Made by a program: the position numbers and the translations under genes. The notes beneath the pieces were generated by a model. That model was given only the letters and a program-made list of their open reading frames with translations, ran no database searches and was not told where the DNA came from. From NCBI GenBank assembly GCA_016987375.1, contig PJRA01000524.1, positions 1,478,691 through 1,542,690 on the forward strand: DNA of 64,000 bases, in the 5' to 3' direction. Positions 46,185 to 58,476 of the stretch are shown here, piece after piece. The DNA is from Brachionus koreanus. Taxonomy: Eukaryota > Rotifera > Eurotatoria > Ploima > Brachionidae. Positions within the stretch are counted from its first letter, which is position 1. Each line of letters opens with the position of its first letter.

Positions 46185-47344
46185 TTTCAATCAATGAATC
46201 TAAATTATTTATCAAAAAAATTGAATAAAAAAAAAATTTATTTTTCAATGCTTTTTTTTCACGCCCTCTAGGAAATAATGCAAAATAGCTTCAACTATAT
46301 TTCGTATTTGCAAAGCGTCTTATAGAATCTATTTTTGCTTTGTAAAAATTTCAAATTTCTTTAGAGTTTAAAAATAAAAGTCTGAATTATATAAATATAC
46401 CTAGAGAATTTTTGTTTAGCGTTGAATAAAATTTGCCTATTTTATTTAACTCGGAATTATTAATTCTTATAATAATTTTTCAATTAAGAAGCTTTTGTTT
46501 GAAATTTATAATTTTCAAATAAAGCATCAATCGTATTTTCTTTCAGTAATTTTTTATATCATTGTTCTATAAAGAAAAAATATATAATATACGTCTAATT
46601 GTAGAAAATGGAAAAAAATATCTTTGTTTATTTAATTCTAAAAAATTTTATAAATTGAAAACTTAAAATGAAAATTTTTAAATTTTGGTACTGTTATGTC
46701 AGTTGTGTATTTGGTGGAATTTCCAATGGATAATAAACTTTGAGCAAGCTTCGGAAAGTCGTGCTTTCATTCAATTCATAACTTAATAATTAGTACGAAT
46801 GTATTTTGCACTTCAAGAAAAATAAACTTTTTTGGTCAACCAGAAGCTAGGTTTGTTTTTTCAAGACAACGCTAGACCTAATACAATAAATGGGTCATGA
46901 GAACGGCTTTTTTCATTTATTTTTGGAATGTTAATTAATTTTTTAGTAGTTATTGGTATTTCTTTATTTAAAAAATTACAAAACTAAAAAGCAATTAGAT
47001 ACTTGCGGATACTTACTCATCCCATTTTAAAAGTTCCATCTCTTTTTCTTTTCAATAAAACTTAAAATATGTCAAAATTAATTTTTTTTTTAAGTAAATT
47101 AATTTTCTAAATAGACTTACTAGTTAATTTCATTACATTTTATTTCATTTTAATACTTAAAAAAAATTTATTTAAAACTATTATCGACATTTTACATTTT
47201 TAGGAAATAAATATTTTTGAAATTAAATTTTAATTTATACTTTTTTTTTAAATATTTTCTGGAATAAAATAACATAAATCAAAATTTTTTTTTTATCTTT
47301 TATTTATTTTAAAATTTTCGTTTTTTTTTGTTATTATTTAAAAA
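46185..47344. other. Intergenic upstream of PGM
   Basis: AT-rich sequence with a small less-AT patch just upstream of PGM (about 46260-46330) that may be promoter. No coding seen. Confidence 0.5.
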
Positions 47345-48417
47345 AATTTAAAGGCTAATCAACAGGCTAGTGCCTTTGTCTAATAGACTGATTAACATTT
47401 CATTTATTTAAATTGTATTCAAAAACATTAAATACTTAAAAATAAAATAGATTTTTTGCCTAATTTAAAAATTAAACACTGAAAAATTTAAATCAAATCT
47501 TTTAAATTCTTTAAAACAAAATCTTTAAAAATTAAATTTAAATTATTGCTTGAATGAAGTGAATTTCAACAATGATCTCTTTATAGATTTTGCCATTGGC
47601 TCTATTAACTTTTCGCTATTCTTAAATTATATCTTAAATTTCTTGAGTCATTTTTGGATAATTAATGTTTTTTAAATGTTTAGTCAAATTATGATAGTAA
47701 AATGTCTTAAAATAGAATGTTAACATTTTCTCTAGGATTCTATTGTGAGCCATCCAGACCACTATAAATAACCCTTCTTTATTGCTTAAATAAAGTCAGT
47801 TAGAAATCATAGTTAGTCTTTTATTCTGTCCTCCTCCTCTCCCATTTACACTATGCTGAAATGCATATAAGCCATATTTTTCCAAAAAGTTATTCACATC
47901 ATTAAAGTTATTAACTTCAAATTTAAACTTAAACAATTTAAATATTGAAAAATAATAACTCTTGGCTAGTTTGATTAGTGCCTCTGAAATTTGTGTCTTA
48001 ACAGAAGTTGAAAGATAGAAAAGTCTTTTAATAGAAAATAATCTTTTATTCACAACTAAAGAGATGATACAAGCTTGTTTAGAAAATTTTAAATCTTGAT
48101 CAATCTTAAAGCCCAAAAGACTTATTTCTTTAACAACTTTTATATAATATTTTTGACTTAATCTAAGACTGCTCAAACATTAAATCAATTAAAATAGAAA
48201 AAAAATTAATTTTTCAATTTTTTTATTCAATGTTTAAATATTAGAAAAAAAAATATCTTCAATTATTCATTATATCTTCAAAATAAAATAGTCTAATTTA
48301 CAGAATAAATAAATTAGTTGGTTGATTTAATGAAAAAAAAATGTTAAAACAGATTTTGTTTAAAATCGTTCTGATAACAGTTTAAGGCTCTAAATCACCA
48401 GTATAAAACACATTCTT
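47345..48417 (-). mobile_element. LINE-derived unit, copy 1 (minus sense)
   Basis: 1073 bp matching, in inverted orientation, the unit at 55596-56529. The 5' boundary is AAGAATGTGTTTTATACTGG and the 3' boundary CTGTTGATTAGCCTTTAAATT. A 126-codon frame (48176-47796) contains VVKEISLLGFKIDQDLKFSK, the segment found downstream of the LINE RT palm, and ends after NGRGGGQNKR. Compared with copy 2 it has about 111 bp plus 28 bp more internal sequence. A shared defined 5' end far from the RT start suggests a distinct non-autonomous derivative, not a random truncation. Confidence 0.75.
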
Positions 48418-48870
48418 AATCTTTTATTCACAACTAAAGAGATGATACAAGCTTGTTTAGAAAATTTTAAATCTTGATCAATCTTAAAGCCCAAAAGACT
48501 TATTTTTTTAACAACTTTTATTTGATTACTACATAAATTAACACCTGACTTAAGAGATACAGGTTTTGATTTTTGATTACCAAGACGTACAATCTGGGAT
48601 CTATTCGTATAGTTAGAAAGGAGACCCAATGATTCGTTATCAAATCCATAATGAAACAATTTTAAAAGAAGAATATTAGAATCAATCACATCGAAAGCTT
48701 TTTTAAAGTCAATAAATAAGGATAAAGTTGTTTGTTTTTTTTCCTTGGCTAGATTTAGATCACTTAGATATTTATGAACAGCTGTTTGACAAGAGCGTCC
48801 AGATCTAAAGCCATGTTGACCATTAAAAAAAATATTGTTTGACTCAATTATTTTATTATTTTAAATTTAT
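48418..48870 (-). pseudogene. LINE reverse transcriptase fragment with internal deletion
   Basis: On the minus strand from 48870: GQHGFRSGRSCQTAV, then LFIDFKKAFDVIDSNILLLK and SLLSNYTNRSQIV-type RT motifs (fingers and early palm). The frame passes directly from KPVSLKSGV to KVVKKISLLGFKID, so the stretch holding the catalytic xADD box is deleted. The last roughly 100 bp duplicate the start of the coding part of the neighbouring unit (48140-48050 region). Non-functional. Confidence 0.8.
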
Positions 48871-49590
48871 ATCGACAAAATACATGTAAAATATTCAGAT
48901 AAAAATTTAATTATTAAGAAAAATCTAAGAAATTAAAAAAATTGTAAAAGATACCAAAATTTAACTGAATCATGGTCTTATTGAAAAATTATTAAACTTT
49001 ACAATTGTTTGAAAAATCTCGTGTTTTCAAAAAATTATCAAAATATATTCATATCTAAATTAATCAAAGTATTTTGAATTTAATGAACAAATTAATAAAA
49101 AATTAAACAATTCGAATTTATTAAAAATAAAAATATAAAATATATTAATTAAGTTATGCTATTTTGTATTTGGTCTATACTTGCAAGAAATTGAAAAAAG
49201 CTCTAATTTTAAGCATAATTTTTAAGCAATTATTTTGAATAATTTCAAAATAAAACATTTCATTATTTTTTGCAAGCTTTTTTTTTTGCTTTTCGTTTAT
49301 TTCAATTGCGAATTTTTATCCTAATTATTATTCTAATTTTTTTTTACTATTTATAATTTATCTTAATAAAGTATAATTCAAGCCCAAACTAGGAGACATC
49401 AAATATTATAATTTTATTTACAAAATAACCAAAAAAAAATTTTGACTCTAAAGATACTACAATTTTTATTTTTATTCAAATAATAAATATTTTAGATTTT
49501 AGATTTATTACATTTTGTTTAAGAAACCACGCCAAATCAAGTGGCCTTTGAGAAATTTACCTTTTAGTTTTTTGTCTTTTAATCATAAAC
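48871..49590. other. Intergenic, RB1CC1 upstream
   Basis: AT-rich, no coding seen. The last 100 bases before ATG 49591 are slightly less AT-rich and presumably contain the start site region. Confidence 0.5.
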
Positions 49591-52500
49591 ATGATCTATG
49601 TTTGCCGAATCGATACAGGCAACAGGCATATTTTTGATTTTGCCGATGGAATTGAAAAGTAATTGTTGTTTTAATTAGAATTAGTTTTTACAAAAAGTTT
49701 TTTAGTGTTGGATCGTTGGCCTCGGTCATAGAAAAGCAGTTTAAAATAGATAAAAATAAACAGATAATGTTGATAAGTGGTGGTGAGGTATTGGATGATT
49801 ATCAACGCAAATTTTACGGATTTGGTTTTGGATGTGTAAGAATAAAAAAAAATCAAAATTTTTTATTTTTATTTAAATTATGATTTATTAGGAAGAAAGT
49901 CCAATTTATTTGATTGATAAAACTAATGTGGAGAGGAGAGAACCTCCTGTGATACAAACCCAACTAGATTCATTAAATTTTGACGATCTCAAACAAGAGA
50001 TCAATTCTGCATTTTTACTAAAACCCAGCTTCCAGACCTTGCACACTAGATCTCTATTGACAATCGTTAGTTTAAATTCAAAATTAAAATCCTAAATTTA
50101 AATTCAATTTTTTTACTTTATCCTAAAAGAAAGTAAACGATTTCAACAAATATTTGAATCAGCTTTGTCAATCACTGTACGATGAGCAATATTGGCAATA
50201 CCAGGGATATTTGGCCTTAATTGCAAATCTAGATGATTATTTAAGGTAATTTAAAGTAATTCAGTAAATTCAGTAACATTTTTATTTTTGAATATTATTT
50301 TAAGCTCATTTAAAAAAAAAGAGCAGACAGTCAAAGATAAATTTGATTTTTTTTTCAATAATGTAAATAGATATAAAAACATGATGAAAAAGTAAGTGAA
50401 TTTTGAGTTTAAATTTTAATTAAATTTAAAAATTAGATTTTTTTTGTAAAATGAACTTCACAAGTCTTAATAATTATGTCTTGGATTCTAAATTTTTAGA
50501 AATTAGTTAATTGGCAATCGTTAATTATGTTATAGCCAAGTAGTAGACCATTATATGATTCTTCAATGAAACTTTTTCACGAAACACATTTTATTTAATT
50601 GTTTCAGCTAAAAACTGAATTGAAAACTGAAAGATTTGATCAAATACTATTTAATTTGGGTCTTGTTTTGCATTAAATCTAATTATTAATTACAAATACT
50701 ATTGTACTTGAACATGACATAAAAATAAAATGTTAGAAATTAAGTAAAATCGTTCAATAAGCTTTGGAATAAAATATTTTGTCTCATATTTCTTAAGAAT
50801 GTAAAAGGTAATTAGATTTGATCATATAGATTTGAAGGATTTAATATTTAAATGTTGTATGACAAATAGGGACCCAAAAATAGTGATAATTCATGCCAAT
50901 TAACAAATATTTATTTTCGTTTTTATTTGATAAATTTCAAAAATTAGAATTTTTGTTATAAACAGGAATTTTAAAAAAATTTGAAAATTTGAAAATTCGT
51001 AATTTATTAGAATAAAAATTATAAAAAATATCAAATTAATTTTTCGTATTAGCATTAATGATTAAAATGACTTTTTTCTAGTATGAACAAATACCTGGAA
51101 GTCTTATCTAAGACCCGTGTGTTGTCAACACTTTTGTCAAGTAAATCGTCTTCTTCCGAATCAAGCCAACCGTTTGTTCTCAATCAATCAACAAATAATT
51201 TGAAAACAACACTGAATAAAACACCCATAAAGAATCAGTTGACAAGAAATAAGTCTTCTGACCTTTATAGCAGTACATCTACACAATCGATAAATAATTT
51301 GGCTAATTTGAGCGAAAACTTAAATTCAAGGAATCTTCTAGAAAACTTTTCAGAAGACATTAGTTTGTTGGACTGGATAAAATCAACCGATAACAAAAAT
51401 AGACTGGAAATAGTGGTCGAAGAGACCAGAGATATTTTTGAGAATTTTGAAAAAAATCAGAGATGGCACGATCTTAGTAATGAAATCAATGAAATGTTAA
51501 CTCAGGTAGAAGAAAACTCGCAGTTTAAAGAAATCGAGGGTCTCACCAAACGTTTGGAAGATCTGAAAAACTTACTCGAGGAGTCCAATCGTTTACTTTT
51601 GGGTCAAAATGAAATTACTGAAGTAATGATTTAATTTTTTAAGTATTAATTTTAAATCCTGAGAAAAAAATAGTTATGAAAAAAATGAGATTTTTACATA
51701 AATACAATTATTTTTAAAGAAATTTTATATCAAAACAGCGAAAACTCTTAAAGACTCAAAAATTTAAAAAAAAAAAAAAAAACTTTATTTTAGGCAGCAA
51801 TCTTAAATTATTTTTCTCTATTGCTTACTAAAAATTTAAGATCGTAAATTATCAAAAACGCCTTTTTAAAGCTGGATCTTTTCACTAAATTGCATATATA
51901 ATACAATCAACTGGTATTCATCTACTGTAATACAAATACTATTCATGTATCATAGTTTGCATTACAAATTTTTCAACAAAGCTAAAATTTTAAATAAAAT
52001 TTTTGATTCTTAAAAAAATAAAATAAAGTCTAGGATTAGATGGTGTTAGTAATGGAAATTCAGATAGTGCTGATGGTTTTGCATTGTCCTTTCAGAGTAT
52101 TTTTTAATTGCATTTCAATTTTTATACCTTTAATTTTCTAAAAAAAGAGAATAGGACCAGTCTGATTTAATTGGAAAAGGATATTTCCACTCTTATAGGA
52201 AATTAAGCTTAATTTTTGTGCCATTTGTACCAAAGTATTAATATTCTAATTTTTAAAGATTTTAGCTATCTAAGACGCTTTAGATCATAATATTTTGATA
52301 ATCTGTTCGCTAGCTATCGTCAAAAATTCGCAAAAAAAATCACCACTTTTTTGTATGTTCAATAAAGTATATAACTTCAGAAATCCATAATTGAAATTTT
52401 AAGCTCTAGATATTTGTGTGTAAAGCTAATCAGACAAGCTTTTAGAAAATTTATACAAAATATAGAAATTTAAATCCGGGACACTCGACTCAAAAGGGAG

Positions 52501-55500
52501 CAGGTGTGTATCTGGACCTAAAACGCAACTTTTCAGCATGCAAGGATTCAGAACCTAACATAAAAAATATACAAGAAAAATATTGTAATTAGTATGTGAA
52601 ATTTCAGCTCTGTCTGAATATATGTTCAAAATATCTTTTTAATACGCATGTTTAAACCCCTTTCATCAAAAAATGGTCAAAGGTTAATAATTGCAGTGTA
52701 GATGATCAAGTCAATGCAGAACCTCCGTTTCAGATGGGAGCTGATGCTCATAGAGGTACTTGGAAAGGAGCCTCCCCCCATTATCCACTAGGATAGAATA
52801 GAGTCAATTAATGTTATTATTTATTGGTAAATCATTATAAAACATTATGATTTACCCATTATAATTGAATATTCTCTAATTTGTTCATTTTCTATAATGA
52901 ACGTTTGCCATTTATCCACACTTATGATATTTATTGAAGGTCAATTTTTTTCAAATTTATCATCGATGTTTTGAAATTAAATGAAAAAAATAAAAAATCA
53001 ATAATTTTATTAACACTCAAAAACCGGAGGGGTCTTTTGAACACCTTTTGTAACTTCCTTTATTTGTTTTTTATTCAATAAATTTAATCATTTTTTTATA
53101 ATTTTTTTTCAAACATATCTTAAATGAAAAATATTATAAAATAATTTTATTTCATTGAAAAAAAGTATTAAAAAAGATTTAAATAAAAGGGTCAAAAAAT
53201 GAATCCGGTTTTTGAGTGTTAAATTGCTGATTATAAGAAAAATGAGCATCAAATATAGTTGTTTTCAATTTAAAATTTAAATTAATTTTTTATTTATTAA
53301 AAGCTAAAATTTTTATTTAGACTTTTAGAGCAAATTATGAACGTGCCACTAGTCTCAAAGATGAATCTGTGCTAAAAGATTTGTGTAAAGCTCACGTTGC
53401 CCAACTTGAAATTTTCAAGAATAATCATTCAAAAATGGTCGAAATAGCCACTAAAATAAACAAAGCAAAGCTTGAATTGATTAAAGTTATTCACTCAAGA
53501 CTACAGTAATTTAAAAAAATTGAATTTTTTAAAGAATTTTATTTAAAACACTTTTTTCAAGATGGATAATGCAAATACAAAAAAAAGTAGGCGACTACGA
53601 TTTTCGCATACAAATATTTTTTAAGCAGCTAAAACGCGTCAACATTCGATTGAAATTGATGGAACAACTACAAAAAGCGCCCTATGTCTACGTGTATTCA
53701 ATGAAAGAAACTTTGCGACGAGTCGAATTTTCCAAAAGCTATAATCAATTTGCCAAATTGGTGCATCAACTTATTAACAAACTGTATGAAAACGAGCTAA
53801 ATCAAAGAAAACTGTTTAGCTTAAAAACTATGTCGTTGAGCCAACACTTTATTTTGAAAATATTATTTCCATCCTTGAATGAACAATTTGAGCCTTTATT
53901 GGTATAATTTCAATTTATTAGAAAATGTTTGAGATCATTTTTTTATTCATTTAAGAGTGAATTAAGACTAAATGTTGATGAAAAGTTGCCAAAAATTGAT
54001 CAGCCAGAAGTGGATCAAATAGAGAACGAAATAATGAACGTTCTAAAGGCTAATGAGTCCTGTCCGGCTACATCTCCTTCGCTTTCGTCCTGCGAGTCCT
54101 TTTCGTCCCAAGCATCACCTTCAGCATCTGCATCTGAGACCAGTGCGTCCACAATCCAGGTCAACTCCTCAATTAATTTCGATAACGAGCCGTTTATCCT
54201 CAAAGAGCTCAATATTGATCTAAACACACCTCAATCAAAATTTAAGGTGACCAATGAGTCTGCCGATGAGCTCAAGCACATCAATCGGCTTACAGATTTT
54301 ATTCAACACTCAGATAGCCAAATTAGCTCTGATATGAATCGAAAAATTTTAGAACTTAAAAAAACAGTTGAGAATTTACGACAAAATCTCAATCTTACCA
54401 AAGACATGTTTTTGGACTATCAGACAAATATTAGAGATCATGTTAGTAAGCTAATCGAGTGCAATCAGATGATTTCCAACGTTGATAAGACAGACAAAAG
54501 TGAATTTTATAAAAAAGTTGCTAATCAGGTTGAAAATTTTTTGGACGAAAGTTCAAGTGAAAAAATCGACTCTGATTTGGAAGAATATTTTGTGGTCATG
54601 CTAAAAGAAAAAATTGAAAATTTTAAAAAAACTCAAAATGCCAAATTAATTCAAATGAAAAAAAATAACAATGCTGAAAATCAAATTAAATTCAATGAGG
54701 CCATTAATCGTGTTGCTATTTCTAAAGACAAAAAAATTGAGGAATTGAATGAAAAAGAAAAAAATTATCTAGAAAAAATAGCATCTCTTGAATTAGAGAT
54801 AAAAAAATTGAAAACTAAATTGTCGCATGAGTCTAATTTGACATTGACAAATGTTGAAATAGACACCAATAAAACAACCGATGAATTGTTACATTGTGAT
54901 CAAATAGAAGCCAATTCAAAACTAAAAGAATTAATGCTGCAGGAAAAAATAAACGAACTAAAAAAACAACTAGACATGTTTCATACGTTGCCATTGACTG
55001 ACAATTTTTATGAAACAATTCAAATTAATTCGTGTAATACGGACGATTTAGTTCTGGCTGTTTACTCCGAAGAGCATGGTGCTTACCGAGTGGTATACAA
55101 AACTTCCAATTACCTGCACTTTGTGTATTCGGCAGTGTTTAAAAATTTCGAGCAAAAACTATGCATTAAATCAAACAATTCAGGAAGCAAATTGAACACA
55201 ATTAACATTAGTCAATATTCATCATCACCTCAAAATGATCAGTCTGATATTGTGCATTTGAATGAAAATGTAGCGAACAATCAGGACGAAAGTCAACCGA
55301 CACAGTCCATTCTTAATTCAGTTCAGGCCGATAGTTCAAGTGCTGAGTGCTCAGAGAATATTTTCAATTCGGAAAAGCAACCTCAATGGTTTGTAGGAAA
55401 AGTTTTACTCAAAGAATTTTGTGTAGCTAGAAGAGTATTTTGGCTTGTTTAAATTTTATTTTTAAATTTTTTTTTTTTTTTTAAAGGAAAATAATCGGTT

Positions 55501-55561
55501 TAAAATTCCAGCTGGTACTCGATTTTATAGAGTTAGACTAAAACATTACAGTCTATTCTAA
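49591..55561 (+). CDS. RB1CC1: RB1-inducible coiled-coil protein 1 (FIP200), autophagy scaffold
   Basis: Ten exons: 49591-49658, 49706-49835, 49892-50065, 50130-50245, 50305-50391, 51082-51622, 53321-53505, 53562-53901, 53956-55434 and 55487-55561. They join in frame to 1064 residues. The N terminus has the ubiquitin-like fold (MLISGGEVL corresponds to VLVVNGGE in human). SLLDWIKSTDN at about residue 285 matches human SLLDWINVQDRP. Exon 7 (NYERATSLKDESVLKDLC) matches the human ATG17-like helical domain. Residues about 640-900 form coiled coil, and the C-terminal claw runs from LVLAVYSEEHG through WFVGKVLLKEFC to FKIPAGTRFYRV. Family role: scaffold of the ULK1-ATG13-ATG101 complex starting autophagosome formation; the claw binds cargo receptors. 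It is about 500 residues shorter than human, in the coiled coil. The claw has an inserted Ser/Asn-rich loop. Confidence 0.94.
50392..51081. other. RB1CC1 intron 5
   Basis: 690-bp AT-rich GT-AG intron. Nothing recognised in it. Confidence 0.6.
51623..53320. other. RB1CC1 intron 6
   Basis: 1.7-kb intron carrying MITE family A copy 2 (53014-53218). A less AT-rich patch at about 52480-52800 is unlike the surrounding intron and resembles an old dispersed repeat. It has no open frame of note. Confidence 0.6.
53014..53218. mobile_element. TTAA-flanked MITE, family A copy 2
   Basis: Same inverted ends as 20719-20946 (CACTCAAAAACCGG and CCGGTTTTTGAGTG), with TTAA at 53010-53013 and 53219-53222. Length 205 bp. 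The interiors align throughout, with a few small deletions here. It is inserted in RB1CC1 intron 6 without touching splice sites. Confidence 0.9.
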
Positions 55562-55595
55562 AAGAAACTATAGCAGTATTTTTTTGTTTGTATGA

Positions 55596-56529
55596 AAGAA
55601 TGTGTTTTATACTGGTGATTTAGAGCCTTAAACTGTTATCAGAACGATTTTAAACAAAATCTGTTTTAACATTTTTTTTTCATTAAATCAACCAACTAAT
55701 TTATTTATTCTGTAAATTAGACTATTTTATTTTGAAGATATAATGAATAATTGAAGATATTTTTTTTTCTAATATTTAAACATTGAATAAAAAAATTGAA
55801 AAATTAATTTTTTTTTCTATTTTAATTGATTTAATGTTTGAGCAGTCTTAGATTAAGTCAAAAATATTATATAAAAGTTGTTAAAGAAATAAGTCTTTTG
55901 GGCTTTAAGATTGATCAAGATTTAAAATTTTCTAAACAAGCTTGTATCATCTCTTTAGTTGTGAATAAAAAATTATTTTCTATTAAAGACTTTACCTTCT
56001 TTCAACTTCTGTTAAGACACAAATTTCAGAGGCACTAATCAAACTAGCCAAGAGTTATTATTTTTCAATATTTAAATTGTTTAAGTTTAAATTTGAAGTT
56101 AATAACTTTAATGATGTGAATAACTTTTTGGAAAAATATGGCTTATAAACATTTCAGCATAGAATCCTAGAGAAAATGTTAACATTCTATTTTAACATTT
56201 AAAAAACATTAATTATCCAAAAATGACTCAAGAAATTTAAGATATAATTTAAGAATAGCGAAAAGTTAATAGAGCCAATGGCAAAATCTATAAAGAGATC
56301 ATTGTTGAAATTCACTTCATTCAAGAAATAATTTAAATTTAATTTTTAAAGATTTTGTTTTAAAGAATTTAAAAGATTTGATTTAAATTTTTCAATGTTT
56401 AATTTTTAAATTAGGCAAAAAATCTATTTTATTTTTAAGTATTTAATGTTTTTGAATACAATTTAAATAAATGAAATGTTAATCAGTCTATTAGACAAGG
56501 ACAATAGGCTGTTGATTAGCCTTTAAATT
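55596..56529 (+). mobile_element. LINE-derived unit, copy 2 (plus sense)
   Basis: 934 bp starting AAGAATGTGTTTTATACTGG only 35 bp after the RB1CC1 stop codon and ending GTTGATTAGCCTTTAAATT. Inverted relative to copy 1. The short frame 55838-56038 carries KEISLLGFKIDQDLKF but is frameshifted after residue 55. Relative to copy 1 it lacks about 111 bp near 56160 and 28 bp near 56200. Its position means RB1CC1 transcripts probably run into it. Confidence 0.8.
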
Positions 56530-57540
56530 GAAAAAAAAATAATATTTTGGCAAAGTAAAAAATTTGATCAAATCTCATTTTACTAATTTGAGCAAAAGAT
56601 CTTAAATATATGATATGCGTACATTAACTTGCACTGAAAAGTTTGAAAACAAGACATAATTTGTTAATAATCAAAACCGTGGTCGATCTAAAAAAGCTGA
56701 AAATGCTTTTGCAAAGTTACAATTTTTATATTTAATATAACTTGGTAATACTTTAAGTTTGATTTAAAATAAACAAAATATATTAAAGATGTATATTCAA
56801 AAATTAAGATTTTAATTTTTAATTAAAATATTTTTTATTAAATTTTTTTACTGATTCGTTTGTCAGGTTTTTTAATAATTTTTTTTTTGTTAATTTTCAA
56901 ATTTTTGAAAAAAAAGAGTATTATAGATAGTGATAAGCTATTTAGTATTTTTTTGTTTGCAACTCAAGATTCGCTTTGCTTATTTTGTTGTCCCAGGCAA
57001 TTTCAGACGTTCTTCACAACTTTTGTTTTCTATTTTGCTAACAGACCTGGCTGCTCTTCCTTAGTTTTTGCGATGGCATCACAGTATTCTTTGGGATTTG
57101 GTGACCTACATAGAACAGTGGATGGAAAAAGGTCGTAAATAAAATAAACATAGTAATTTGATATTAAATCTTGCAAATTATTTTTTGATTCTTCAAAGGG
57201 TCTGATTAAAGTTATTATTTTCTTATAATTTTTATTGGATTTTTTTTAAATAAATTTTTAGGGAGAAAAATGGACAAAAAAATTTAGTGTTTTTTGATTA
57301 ATAATTGTGTACTTGATTATAATGGACCTTTGTATAAGATAACTCTTAATTTAACGATTATTAAAAAATGAATTTTTTTTAATGATCAGTTTGAACAATA
57401 AAAATAAGTGTTTTAAATATTTTTTAACTTTTTATTATAAGTCTTGTTTGAAAAAAAAACTAAATATGTTTCAATATTTTTTTGCTTTTTCTTATTGTAC
57501 AAATCACCTGGATAAAGAGAAATTAGATTTTTATTTATTT
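56530..57540. other. Intergenic with possible minus-strand coding exon
   Basis: Mostly AT-rich. A less-AT island at about 56980-57130 has, on the minus strand, a good acceptor (TGTAG) at 57106 and 24 sense codons from 57105 to a TAG at 57030, including PNPKEYCDAIAKTKEEQPGL. The same frame is open back to about 57240. No donor exon could be paired, so it is recorded as a candidate only. Confidence 0.3.
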
Positions 57541-58167
57541 TTAATAGCTTGGCATAATAAATCCTTGATTGGTTTTAGGCGGTTGCCATTTGGCATTTTT
57601 AAGATTTTTCGAAAAGTCTTCGTAAGTTAGATTATCAGACCTTGAGCCGGATAGACTTTTCGTTTCATAGTAGAGTTCAGCATGATCTCTAGGCGTTAAC
57701 GAAATGCTTCTATTCCAGTATGGTTCGTTCATTTTAAGTATTTCGCGTACTTTTTTGGTTATTACCTAAAAAACATTTCTTATTTAATTTAATTCTTTGT
57801 TTTTAATTTTAAAGACCAACCATCATGTGCTTGAAGTCAGTGATTCCAATTTTAGGCAGATGAGAGGCGTCCAAGTAAATTAAACGCTTGCCATCAATGC
57901 CATTCGATTTCAAAGTCTCCTTGAAAAAAAAATATTTTAAATATTCTTTATTAGTAAATTTTATTTATTTTTTGAACAAATAAATCATTGACCTTATTGA
58001 AATTTTTTGTTGTTTTAATTAAAATTTACTTTATATTCTGGTAGATTTAAAGTGTTTTCAAAAAAATCACAAACTTCATCACAAGTCCAGTACAAACAAG
58101 ATGGCACGAGTCCACTTTTTAAATCCAATATTTTGGCATCATCACTATCTGGACTTTGAGCTTGCAT
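57541..58167 (-). CDS. Short SAM-domain protein, SAMD15-like
   Basis: Three minus-strand exons, 58167-58030, 57919-57821 and 57765-57541, join in phase 0 to 153 residues. A sterile alpha motif occupies about residues 26-90: LYWTCDEVCDFFENTLNLPEY, then NGIDGKRLIYLDASHLPKIG and ITDFKHMM, VITKKVREIL. The tail NEPYWNRSISLTPRDHAELY and SRSDNLTYEDF matches, from memory, the region after the SAM domain in vertebrate SAMD15 (EPLFKRSISLPYRD and KSDSLTF). It lacks the long acidic N terminus of human SAMD15, so here it is almost only SAM domain plus tail. SAM domains mediate protein oligomerisation; SAMD15 is poorly studied, with testis and ciliary expression in vertebrates. It is divergent from the 46-aa gene at 58477, 309 bp away. 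Confidence 0.8.
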
Positions 58168-58476
58168 TTTTCTGAATAATATTTAAAAAAAGCTAATTAA
58201 TTAGGGTTTTAGGAAACATATCTTAAGCCAATTATTTGACAAAATAAAAAATTTCTATGACAACTTGTCAAATATACTCTAAATTGCCTTTCTAGTTAAA
58301 GTCTTTAATGTGCGACTCAATTTTTATGTCTTTTTCTAGTCACTTAATCCACACTATTTAAACAAGATATTTTTTGGAAATAAAATTTTAAATCTAAATG
58401 CATGAAACCACTTGAGAATTAAAAAAAAAAAAGGTGAAATATAAAGAAATTTATTTATTCGAAAATTTAATTAAAA
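58168..58476. promoter_or_regulatory. Probable shared bidirectional promoter
   Basis: 309 bp separate the ATG of the SAMD15-like gene (minus) from the ATG of the 46-aa gene (plus). Such a short head-to-head interval implies shared regulatory sequence. No TATA box or known motif was identified; this is inference from spacing. Confidence 0.35.

Noticed and set aside
57382..57630. 82-codon plus-strand frame overlapping the SAMD15-like last exon
   Set aside because: Low-complexity Phe/Lys composition, and the minus-strand exon there fits the SAM family.
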